This document shows, in pieces, positions 1-11,000 of a stretch of DNA of 64,000 bases (positions are counted from its first letter, which is position 1; the number at the start of each line of letters is the position of its first letter). The translations under genes were made by a program, and so were the position numbers. This DNA is from Coccinella septempunctata (lineage: Eukaryota; Arthropoda; Insecta; Coleoptera; Coccinellidae): positions 59,579,815 through 59,643,814 of the forward strand of contig NC_058189.1 of assembly GCF_907165205.1 (NCBI RefSeq). Direction: 5' to 3'. The notes under the pieces are model-generated. The model saw only the letters and a list, made by a program, of their open reading frames with translations, had not been told where the DNA came from and searched no databases.

Positions 1-197
1 TCCAGAGGATTTATAAGCACCAGAATAAAACACTAAAAATATTTTCTGTTTCTCGATGTAAACAAACAACTCTCATTACAAAATTAGCACACTGTGAAGT
101 AATTTAAATAAACGAAATCAACCTATTTGAGCTTCTTCTAAAATGATTCTACTGAAGAAATGTCGATTTTTTTCGTGGAAGACGAACTTCCAATGAT

Positions 198-1098
198 AGG
201 TTTGTTCGTAGAGTGGTTTGCAACAGTTGTGAACTGCAAAGAGCAAGCGCAATTCCATTTTAAGGTAGCTAAAATCCATTTGCGCTTGCTCTGTACAGGG
301 TGGGCAAAATTGGTGATACCTAAATTACAACTTTTTCAACCCAACGAGATAGAGGAAAATGCATGGCACATTACGGTCGTCTTTTTTCGAGAAACTAATA
401 ATGCCATCAACTGCATTACTTGTATCTTCTTTTGTTTTCGAGTTATAGGTCAAAATTAAAATTTTTACTTTGGTTATCTCCGTTTCTGTTTAAGCTAGGA
501 TGTTGAAACGAAAACATTATACAGACACTTTTTTGATAGCAATCCAGTGGCGTACTATGATTTTGTCCGACAGGTATATTTGCTGAGCTATAACATAAAG
601 ATGTATTTTTTCTTATGAAAACAGTAGTTTAAAATGACTTAGAAAGACTGAGGGTGATGTATAATATATTTCTGAAAGGGTAAAAAAATGGCGATTCTTT
701 CTAAGTCATTTTAAATTACTGTTTTCATAAGAAAAAACACAAATTTATGTTATTGCTCAGCAAATAAACCTGTAGGAAAAAATCATAGAATGCCACTGAA
801 TTGCTACCAAAAAAGTGTCTGTATAATGTCTTCATTTCAACATCCTAGCACAAACAGAAACGAAGATAATGACCAAAGTTGAAATCACCCAAATTTGAAT
901 TTTGGCCTATAACTCAAAATCAAAAGAAGATGGAGAAATGCAGTTGATGGCATTATTAGTTTCTCGAAAAAAGACGACATGAATGCTACATTCATTTTTC
1001 TCTATCTCGTAGGGTTAAAAAGTTGTAGTTCAGGTGTCACCAATTTTGCCCACCCTTTACAGTTCACAACCGTTGTGAACCACTCTACGAACAAGCCT
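198..1098. repeat. Outer inverted repeat enclosing a fold-back transposon
   Basis: Arms at about 198-236 and 1061-1098 are inverted copies of each other (both carry the TTGTTCGTAGAGTGG core). They lie just outside the CAGGG-ended element at 296-1057. Between the left arm and that element is a separate hairpin of about 51 bp (241-291), whose two halves both carry the GAGCAAGCGC end. Either the fold-back element sits inside an older inverted repeat, or the element is larger than its CAGGG termini suggest. Non-coding; it lies in the TAF4 intron or downstream of the last visible exon. Confidence 0.55.
296..1057. mobile_element. Non-autonomous mariner-like fold-back element, copy 1
   Basis: Begins CAGGGTGGGCAAAATTGG after a TA (294-295) and ends with the reverse complement next to TA (1058-1059). 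The two halves are inverted copies along most of the length, so the single strand would fold into a long hairpin. No transposase is encoded. The same family recurs at 16,626-17,511 and 18,928-19,518. CAGGG termini with TA target duplication are typical of Tc1/mariner MITEs; the family name is unknown. Confidence 0.8.
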
Positions 1099-1379
1099 AA
1101 TATTAGATATAGCTAATTCACAAAAAGAACATTTCCTCTTCTCTGAATGGCCAACTTTTTCAAAAATATGCGCCACTTCTGCAGATCTCAAAATGGTACA
1201 ATCCTACATCATAACTCGAGTAAATACGAAGTTATAACTATTAGAAAGGAGAAGAGATAGATTTTACCAACAAAATATTCAGAATTCGATGGTTTATGCT
1301 CTTAATTTGTATCTGACAATAACGTTCTCACTGAAGAGAGATGGATATTGCAACATGCACAACCTATAAACTTCGAATC

Positions 1380-1580
1380 CTCATTTGTCGTGGGTTTATG
1401 CAGATTTCCTGAGAACTAACAGGGCAATTGAAAGGGATTATTCAGAAATCCTTCAAAATTTAATGCCAACTTTTATTGGAAGAGATGCCTGATTGGAAGA
1501 AAACGATTGGTTCCAAATAGATGAATGTCCTGCACACCATGCAACTTTATGCGTACTTGAACGCCATCTACCAAGATAAA
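1380..1580 (+). pseudogene. Mariner-type transposase remnant
   Basis: In the + strand the frame reads a degenerate but recognisable DDE segment (NDWFQIDECPAHH, about 1494-1540), resembling the second catalytic aspartate region of mariner-family transposases (WFQxDGxPAH). An in-frame stop lies just upstream and another after about 13 further codons. It is a dead fragment with no visible terminal repeats. It lies beyond the last visible TAF4 exon on the opposite strand. Confidence 0.5.
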
Positions 1581-1749
1581 TAGATCTGTTTAAAACCGTG
1601 ATGAGCAGAATAGTAACGAAGGCAATAGATTTTTTGATATTTTTTTGAGCACCCAACAGCCCTTCTATGAGGTGTATAGTAATAGTTTGCAGATATTAAC
1701 TTTTTTCCACAAAATCCTTCACATGCAACTGTTTCTTGAATCAACCTAC

Positions 1750-4700
1750 CTTCAGAAATCCTATAAGACATGGCTGAGGAGAGGCATTTAGCAACCTCTC
1801 TAGTTTGTCACAAAAATCCTCTGGTTCAACCTTCATATCTATAAGTTCCTGAATCAGTGTTCTAACGTTCCGTTCAACAGCTTTCGGCTCTCTACTCGAT
1901 AATTCCAGTAGATTTGCTAGGAACTTTCGACATTTCTCTTTGGTATTGTCATTCGCCGTTCTCTGTTATAAAAAAAAATGGGTTAGTCGAAAAATGCGGC
2001 CATTGTTTCAGATGACAAACTTACTTGTACAGTTTGCACTGCGATTTGTCCAGTTGAGGTCACCGTGATGGTACCAGGCGCCTGCTGGTTAGGAGTTGTA
2101 GCTACTGTTGTTGTCGCTGCCTGTAAATCGTTACAAATCTCTCATTTTTGAACTGGGAAATCTCGTATAGAGTTGCCAAAAAGCAAAATAATTTATTTCA
2201 AATATCTGGATTTATTCAAGTATCCTGGTTTTAATTCAGAAGGCGCTCTTGACAAAATTTGATATAGACTATTCGACAAATACTGTCAAAATCAGGTTCA
2301 ATTTTACCCGAATTTATGTAAGACCTGCTGGAAAAAATGTGTGAAAATGAACATACGGAACAATATGTTTTGATAACTCCTTTTATAACAATAACAGATA
2401 AAATCAACACTTTTTTTTCATTATAATTAAGATTGCATTCTGTATTAACTTCATTTGAATTTGTAGCAATTCTTCAAATTGAGAGAAGTGATAATGAATG
2501 ATTCTGTAAACTTTGCTCAATAGAGTAAATCTCTCAATTTTTATATCATTATGAATGATTATGAAAATTTGGGAAAAAGAGCACATGTTAGCCAAATTTT
2601 AAAAGTTTCCATGTAAGCACGCAATTCACAATCCAATAAAGGTCCTCACCGGTTGTGCAACTGTCTGCATGCGAAAAGTGACAGGTTGTCCACCAGGTGT
2701 AGAATTTCCGGCAATATTGGCAGAAGCTGGGGCAGGTCCCACCCTGAGCAACTGATACTGCCCATTCTCAGTCTTTAGCAGTAAATGTCCTTGTTGGCCA
2801 GGTTGTAATCCATGGAATGACTGCAGTGTAATTTGCTAAAAAAAATTACAATGTAGCTTTTGACAGTATTCAGTGTTGAAAGCAATTTCTCTACTTCACA
2901 AAATAATAATAAATAATAATTCTAATTATTTCTCATACCAGCAGCTCAGTACCTCTGAAAATATTCACTACCAATTTTTTCCAAAGAAAAACAAAAAATA
3001 AAGATAAATTTTCCAACTCTACCAAAACATCTATCAAACATGTTGATAAAGAAAACCCCGGGTAAGAAAATACACACCATTCAACCTGAATTGAAAGAAA
3101 AGACTAAGAAAAAAATTCAAATCAAATGAATTCATCCTCTCAAGAAACCTCTTTGCAATTTGAAAAATAACTCCTAAAGAGTGATAAGGGAATTTATCGT
3201 CTATGAGCCTTTTTTCCTTTATATGTTATTTATTCCGCTGGCTGAAAGATTTGCAAACTAAGATAATGAAAACAACTAGAGACAATATCAAAGAACAAAA
3301 TAACCCTAAATGTTGAATTTCCAAATATCAACAATCGAAAAGTTAATACCACAGTTGCTGTATGGCTTTTTCCTATCTTTTAAAAACCAATTCCTTTTCC
3401 TTGGCTGATTGCTGATTTAGAGCTAAGTATTTAATTTTTTTAATATTTAACAAGATACTTAACTGCAGCAAGTTATTTATTTGTATAGTTCGAATGTCCA
3501 ATTGAAGACTCTAGGTGCAGGGAGTGATACTGGAGTGAAGAAGTAGCGAAAAGAGTAACAATCAGGGAAAAGCGACTGACTAAGAGATGAATAGCATCCG
3601 AAAGCATTAAACAAATGCTTAAATATTAAAGGTTTTAAAGTGAAAACAATCTAATTACGAAACGAATAGAACAAAATCTGTTTATAGATAAACTGAGTAA
3701 AAAATAAACCCCAACACTCATAATCCTAGTGTTACATTCACTGAAATGAGTATGATGTGTTTACTAAGATATACTCATATATATTGATCTGTTTCAAATT
3801 CTGAAATCTAATGAGCATGAAATAATTACTGAATACACTCAAAAGCTTAAGCAATAAGCAGTACTGAATTGCAATAATGAAACATTTTGCATTTCTGGAT
3901 TCAAAATTGGATTTTTGAAGCATAAGCAGAAAAGTAAGAACTGGATACAAGTCAGTGCAAAGAGTTGGTGAAAAATTTCACTGAATCAGGTCAAATGCCG
4001 ATTTGTGCATAGCTCCAGTGCAAATAATTGAAAACTTAATATTTTGAAAATAAATGTTAGTTTTCAGCTCCAGCATAAACATGTGGGATGAAGTAGCATT
4101 CTCTAATAACACTGAAATATACTTCAGATTCCAATGAACATACATTGTATTCTTGAAAGTATATTAGAGGGGATGGATGTGTTCAAATAAATAATATTTG
4201 AGTTGCAAGATTACACATACATTCCACTGTAGCAATAAAGCAATCCACTGGTCAAATCCTTTGAGAATGTGGTAAACAATACCATTTGTATCTGAAAATC
4301 TAACCTCAAACTGTTCAATGTTTGTTCCCAGAATAAACTTCCAATTATCCAGACTGAAATTTGGTATGGAGAAATTCTATATTACAGTACTCATTACAAC
4401 TATGACTCTACTCTTTGGTAAATTTCTACGAGATTTATACACCTGAATATAGCTCAACTAGAAATTGACTGGTACATAATCTTGTATGAAAGCTATCATA
4501 GCCTTTCAAAATGTTTTACCTCACAATATAAAAAAAAGATGATAACTAAAACATTGTTTGGACTACTCTATTACCCCAAAAGAACGACTAATAATGATTC
4601 CATCGAAACTGTTAAATCAGAAATCAATACATTGAGAAACATAAATAAGATATTGCCCCAAATTAAAAACAGTAAACAATGCTAGAAGCAGAACAATCAG

Positions 4701-5612
4701 ACCTACTAGGACAAGGAACTATACATGCACACAACTGAACGTCTATACCTTGCCTTCAAATGCAAGGAAAGTATAGAGAAGCTTCCCATTCTAACTTTTT
4801 TCCTCACTTACTGCAGGTCCGGGCCGAGGCCCTACAATTTGAGGTGAACTGAGCACCACACGAGCTGGTTGTCCTTTCTGTGCAGTAGAAACACCCGGTC
4901 GAACATTAACAACCTGAAGATTCGATAAGACATTTGGAGATTGAGTGCTTGGGCTACCTACATTATTTGCCTGTGGAACTGAAGAAGTAACATTCATAGG
5001 CACAGTCACTAAACCAGGGGTACCAACAGGGGCTCCACTTGTTTTTATCACTAAGGTAGGTTGTTTATTTTGTAGAGTCTGGATATTCGAGGAAGTTTGA
5101 AGCACCTGATGAGGTGAGATGCCAATAGTTCCATTGGGCAATGATTGCCCCGACACAGCAACTCTGTTCGTCATAATGGCACCAGCACTAGATATTGTTT
5201 GGTTTCCTTGACTATAAACTACCCTGACACCTTCATTACACTTATTTGTAGTGTCTATAGAATTGGGATTTTGTTGAATATAATTTGTTGTCACTGTGCC
5301 TCCAACAGATTGTACTTGGCCACTACTCATTTGCATTGCATTATTAATCACTTGATCATTTGTGTCTGTAGAAACCACATCCATAGAATCATCGTTGGCA
5401 CTAGTACCGAGTTTCTGTCGGACAACCGTTCCACCGTTGGATATACCACTGTTTAAATGATTATGATTAATCACTATAGATGAACCACTTTGACTCGAAA
5501 CATGAGGTGCTGAAGTAACTAACTGAGTTTCTAGAGAGCCTACAATAGCACTTACAACAGATTCATCAACGTCTGTACTCAGAGCTTCCTCAAGAAACTT
5601 AGCAGACGCCAT
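1750..5612 (-). CDS. Taf4: TAF4, TFIID subunit (5' part; gene runs off the left edge)
   Basis: Transcription initiation factor TFIID subunit 4, a nuclear core subunit of the RNA polymerase II pre-initiation complex. Coding exons, read right to left: 5612-4812 (starts MASAKFLEEALSTDVDESVV, the conserved TAF4 N-terminus), 2835-2650, 2120-2025 and 1962-1750. All have GT-AG borders and join in phase 0 to give 432 residues. Residues 1-361 are a low-complexity Q/S/T/V-rich activator-binding region. Residues about 362-432 are the TAFH (NHR1) domain, with the KCRKFLANLLEL and VRTLIQELID helices. A donor at 1749-1744 leads to exons beyond position 1, which should carry the C-terminal histone-fold domain that pairs with TAF12. 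The intron 2836-4811 is about 2 kb with no recognised element. TAF4 and syd are divergently arranged. Confidence 0.93.
2836..4811 (-). other. First coding intron of TAF4
   Basis: AT-rich intron between the exon ending at 4812 (donor GTAAGT on the minus strand) and the exon starting at 2835. A short open frame at about 4482-4685 has no recognisable homology. I see no terminal inverted repeats or transposase remains. Confidence 0.8.
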
Positions 5613-7032
5613 TTTTGTGATTCCACAGAATGCGCAAGCGTTTCATAACAATGTAGACAAAAATTCTATGCTCATAAGATGAAGACGATAATACTTTTGT
5701 TTTTCTTCTTTCAGCTGCCTCAGCCTATTGTCGTCACTGCCGTTTTCGCGAATCCAAAAATCTAAACGCTCCCTAGAGGCCAAATCACTAACCTCTAACC
5801 CCTTATTTAAATAACATTGAGTATTAATTATTATTATTAATACTCAAGGAAAATATCAAAGATGAGAATATGTTATGATTTTTTTCTTGTACGAAAATAT
5901 CATATGATTGAACTAGATTCTGAGAACAGTAATCAGAGACAACCTGTCTCTGACAGTAATATTGGACACTTTTCAAAAGTATCCTCGAAAAACTGTGAAA
6001 AAATTTGACAACAGAGACAGAGGCATGAAAACAGGAAAAATCTGGGCTCCTGTTTACTTTAGCGCCCACCTCGGATTTCATCGCCAGAGGTGGGCACTAA
6101 AGTAAACTTTTACCAAAATCTGTTTAATTTTGACTGAAATTTCAAATATGAAAAAGCAAATTAAAATTTGTATTCTGAGACAAATCGATTACCGGTTATT
6201 TCTCAAAATGTTCACATCGGAATGTCTACAACTCATCCTAATTAATCATTAATTATACTGAAGAGAGGACAGTGATCAACATCGTTATCATCCATTCGCA
6301 GTTAATATGCAATTTATTATATTTTTTCTCATTTTCCTTCAGTTTTATCATACATTTTTTTCTATTGATTCAATCTGTTCAGAAATTGAGCTATATGGAA
6401 ATTTCAGGAGTTAAAAAAATTTAAAATTTTGACTCGAAAGGGAGTTGGAGAACCATATATAGAAATAATAAGTATACAGAGTGACCCTCAAAAGATTTTG
6501 AAGTATGAACTTCAATGATACTAAGGGGATCTTTCCTATGATTTTTTATTCAATGAATATAATAGCTTTCATTTGGCTTTACGGTTCATCACGGTAACTT
6601 TGTGGACTGTTTATTTTCTTTCCATACGGGAGCAATCGCAGTGCGTTGAAAGCAAGAAAGATTCATTAAGTGAGACATTTTGTACAAGAAGTAAAGGATC
6701 AGTTCTATATAGAGTTTTTTTGATGGAGGCAAAATTGCGAAGTACGAAAGAAGTTGGATTTACCGGCCAGACTAAATTAGCCAAAGAGTCTGAGATATCC
6801 TTAAAATCTGAAATTTTCAGGTTTTTAGACTATCCCGAAAGTGAATTCCTACCATTTCAGGTATTAAAGCGTAACCGTCCAGCATAAACCAGGTCTTCGT
6901 CTTAATGGCTGATAAACTGGAAATCTGGTCAAGAGCCAAAGCTGAAAGTGAATACTGATCTTAAATAAGAATTGTTACGAAATCGGTTTTTATAAAAAGA
7001 AAACGGGTCTTTACATTCTGTGAATTCCATTT
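5613..7032. promoter_or_regulatory. TAF4 / syd divergent intergenic region, left part
   Basis: The TAF4 promoter must lie here because its start codon is at 5612. No TATA box is obvious. A 19-bp-arm hairpin sits at 6052-6107 (arms GTTTACTTTAGCGCCCACC and its near-perfect complement). A short dyad of ATTA repeats lies at about 5822-5845. An open stretch at 6573-6887 has no recognised protein; a transposon end may begin at about 6477 (TATACAGAGTGACCC), without a matching partner. Confidence 0.45.
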
Positions 7033-7689
7033 CAATGGAGGACTTCCCTACATGTTTGCCAACCTAGAAAAAGGTCTAAAAGGTCTACCATCAGGGAATG
7101 ATTGCTTTCTAACGAAACCTACTTCATTCTTTCCGAAATGATCAAATATATTAATGAAATTCTATCGAGCTTTCTAGAGTTTACTGTTAAAAAGAAAAAA
7201 AGATTTTCATAACCTCGATTGCTGATTGGTTGAAATTTATGTTGGTATTACTACTTCTTGTGACAATTGACATGTTTCGTTGGCAAATGTCAAGAAGAAA
7301 AAAGTAATCTGTTAGGTTATGGGCAAAGTTTTGGTTATGTGCACAATCTTTGCTTGAACGCATTCTTGTTTTCTTGTATTTTGTAAGCTATACAGCAGAC
7401 AATATTAATATTATATATATCAGTAAAAATGACATTTGCCAATGAAATATGTCGATTGTCACAAGAAGTAGTAATACCAACATAAATTTCAACCAATCAG
7501 CAATCGAGGTTATGAAAATCTTTTTTCTTTTTAACAGTAAACTCTAGAAAGCTCGATAGAATTTCATGAATATATTAGATCATTGCGGAAAGAATGAAGT
7601 AGGTTTCGTTAGAAAGCAATCATTCCCTGATGGTAGACCTTTTAGACCTTTTTCTAGGTTGGCAAACATGTAGGGAAGTCCTCCATTGG
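7033..7689. mobile_element. Large inverted repeat (about 259-bp arms), fold-back element
   Basis: Arms 7033-7291 and 7431-7689 are near-identical inverted copies separated by a spacer of about 139 bp. Each arm has CAATGGAGGACTTCCC at its outer end and GACATTTGCCAA / its complement at its inner end. No open frame of note. The ends do not carry the CAGGG motif of the other families here. It lies about 320 bp upstream of the first syd coding exon, so it may be in the syd promoter or 5' UTR region. Confidence 0.8.
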
Positions 7690-8008
7690 ATTGACAGCAA
7701 TGACAGCTGCTGTTCTGTCAGAACTCTCAACATTTGTTGTTAATTTTTGTTCAAGAAAAATGTTATGTTCTGATGAATAAAGTTGAAGGTGGATTTTCAA
7801 ATACTTTTCCTGATAATTTATGTTTCACCTTTCGTAATTATTTTAGACCAGTATTTTTGGTATTGACTTCTGAGTTTTTGATGGTACTCAGTAGTTTCAA
7901 ATTTGTTCATTTATCATGTTGATCAAATGGGCAATTGTATAAACATTTCAATCAGTAGGATCAATCTTCTTGATTTGTTTTATCGTTGAAATCAATCAAA
8001 ATCTCAGA

Positions 8009-11000
8009 ATGGAACTAGGTGACACTGGGTGTGTGGGCCCCGAAACTGTTTATGTAACACAGGAAGATTCCCCATTAGTTATGTCTGAAAAAGTTCAGTC
8101 ATTAGCTGGTAGTATATACCAGGAATTTGAAAAAATGATTGCCAGATATGATGAGGATGTTGTTAAATCATTGATGCCTTTGTTGGTTAATGTGTTGGAG
8201 TGTTTGGATGCAGCCTATCAACAAAATCAGGTAGGTATTTAAAATTTTCAATACCCAAATTTGGAAGCGACTAGTTCTTCTATTCAGAGTGTAAATATAT
8301 TTATGTATAATATTAAGGGAGTATTTCATATGTGAATAAATCGGTATCTTGAATGCAATATAGTATGATTCACATCAATATCTTTTGTTTACATTAAGTA
8401 AATAAATATAGTCATTTTCTTTTTTATCTTTTTGTAGTGTCACAAATTTTTTACATGGATTGAATGGTTCAAATATTTTCTGAATTGTTTTTGTAGGAAC
8501 ATGATGTTGAACTAGAATTACTACGAGAAGATAATGAACAATTGGTTACTCAATATGAAAGAGAAAAATCTGCAAGAAAGGCTGCTGAGCAAAAACTATT
8601 GGAATTTGAAGATGCTGCAGAAGGTGTGTTTAATTTTAATATTCAGATTCAATTTAGGAGTACCTATTGCACTGACTTGTTAAACAGCAGTAGATTCCCA
8701 AAGCTGTCTGTGTGTATGTAATCAATTGTTGTGGACATGTTCCAAGTCTCGAGTTGGAAGCTATCAAGCTCAATTTCGGCAGGATTATGCAGATTAATTA
8801 TGTTAACTCCATTGATTTTGGTGGAAATCTGAAAAACTGTACTCTACCAACTCAATGGAACTTCTGCATATACGAGTAGTTCATTGTAATCATGATATTA
8901 ATTGTTATATATATACATTTTGTAGAATGTCTATTTCAATAATCACTTTGACAGTTCTGTCACAATTCAACATAATATCTTTCAATTCTCTGAAACAAAC
9001 ACATTTTTTCAGGAGAAAGGAAAGATCTCACAACACGATTAGAATCATTGGAAAGTATTGTACGAATGCTGGAATTGAAACATAAGAATTCATTGGAGCA
9101 CGCTGGCCGCTTAGAGGAGAGAGAGGGAGATTTGAAAAAGGAATTCTCCAAGCTGCATGAAAGATACACTGAATTGTTCAAAACACACGTAGATTATATG
9201 GAGCGTACCAAAATATTACTTTCGGGACAACAACTTGCCAATGAAAAAGCTGAGATCAATAGACTAAATAGTAATAGGCTCAATATTGTTGGGCGAAGCT
9301 CAGGTCCAATGTCGTTTGGATTTGCTTCGCTTGAAAACGCAGAAATTGTAGATAGTGTTCCATCCTCTCCAATAAGTAGCACCCAGTCATCGCCAAGGTA
9401 GGGTTTGAATATTCCAACGTCTTCAAAATATCATATGTGTTTTTTTTTTAGTTTGCATAGTGAAGCTGAAGTTCCGCCAAAAGATACAATTCAGGTGGAT
9501 GAACCTAGCAGTAATCAATTATCACCTGAGGCCAAAAGTACAGTTACCTCACCAACTAGTCCGGAATGTCCTCCTCCTCCTATAAACAATGTTCCGTCTC
9601 GAATTCATACAAAGAAGGAACATCGGAGCGGTAACACACTATATGAAGAGCTCACTTTTCAGGTGAATATAATGTTGGCAAATAGAATTCTTTCCAATTT
9701 TTGGTTTTGATTTTTTATAGGATGCTGATGCAGAAGAAGATTCTGAGATTACTGGTGAGTTTCAAATAATCCCAATAATCAATGATTAGTGCTATTTGTT
9801 TCTCTTTTGAAATGAAGTATGAAATAATAATTATTTGTTTTTAGTTTTTAAACTTCTGAAATATACAGGTTGTTTTACGTAAAGTGTCCATCAGACATAT
9901 CTGAGAGCCAAATGACATTTTTTCCTGAAATTTTGTGAGTCCTAATGAATAACCGGATCTATAAACTAAACTATTTTGGTCTAGGAAGTAATAATATTAC
10001 CAGAAGTGAAAGCAAACTTTGTTATTTCAATGGAACATCCTATATTTCATCACATTTTTGGTTTCTTCATTGAATTATTTGAATTTCCCTTCACCCAAAC
10101 CTCAAGGTTGTCCCAAATGAAACGAAAAAATCTCTAGTTCAAATAACGAAGTTAAAATGTTACTAGCAATCCAGAAATGTGAGTTTCATTTGAAATAACA
10201 GTTTGGCTCAACTTCTGGTTCAATTGGAAATTTCTTAGTTGAATAGGTGCTGGTTATTCAAAACAATTCACAAATTTTCAGAAAAAATTGAATCAGGTTC
10301 TTGAGAGCTAATGCTGTATATCAAATTGTTGAAAATCTGATATATTTTTTTTGGCAGGTGGCTGGGTCCATCCAGGTGATTATGCATCGTCAGGTAAAAA
10401 ATAAACAGTTCTTTAATCTGCCAATAACATACTAACTTGTTTTTTGTTTCTTTCATTCATTCATCTGCTAATGCCGCAGTCAACGATAATTTTTATGGTA
10501 AGCTTCTTGCATTTGCATATGTAGATTGTAATGGAATTTTCTTTCTATTCATTGTTTAATGAATTCAGGTGGAGTTTCCAATAGAGACATAAATATTCCG
10601 GTTCCTATTTCCAAAAGGTTTTTGTCATTATCTCAGATTTGATCGGCTGGACGGCAACCACCTGAACGCCATCTGCGAATGAGATTGTTTATTTGTTATT
10701 TATTTCATTGCAAGTATAGATTTGCATGGGCAACTTGCAAATTAACCTTTTTTAGTTATGCATGATCTGTTTTGCAAAAATTGTATGTAGTTTTCTGAAA
10801 ATATTGTTTTCATACTGCATTGAAAATATGCTTGCGCAAATCATTCTTGTTCACAAACATACAGGGTCAGGGTGTAACTTCTAAATGCGGAATTCTCCTC
10901 AATTTGGTTTATCACAGCATATGAAAGTTTAAACTGAATAATTATGAGTTTCATTCATGAATTTTTCAAATTCACCACGCAAACTATTCAAAATCAATTT

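Noticed and set aside
6573..6887. 104-codon open frame with a hydrophobic start
   Set aside because: No family resemblance, no splice signals and no promoter context; probably chance or transposon debris.
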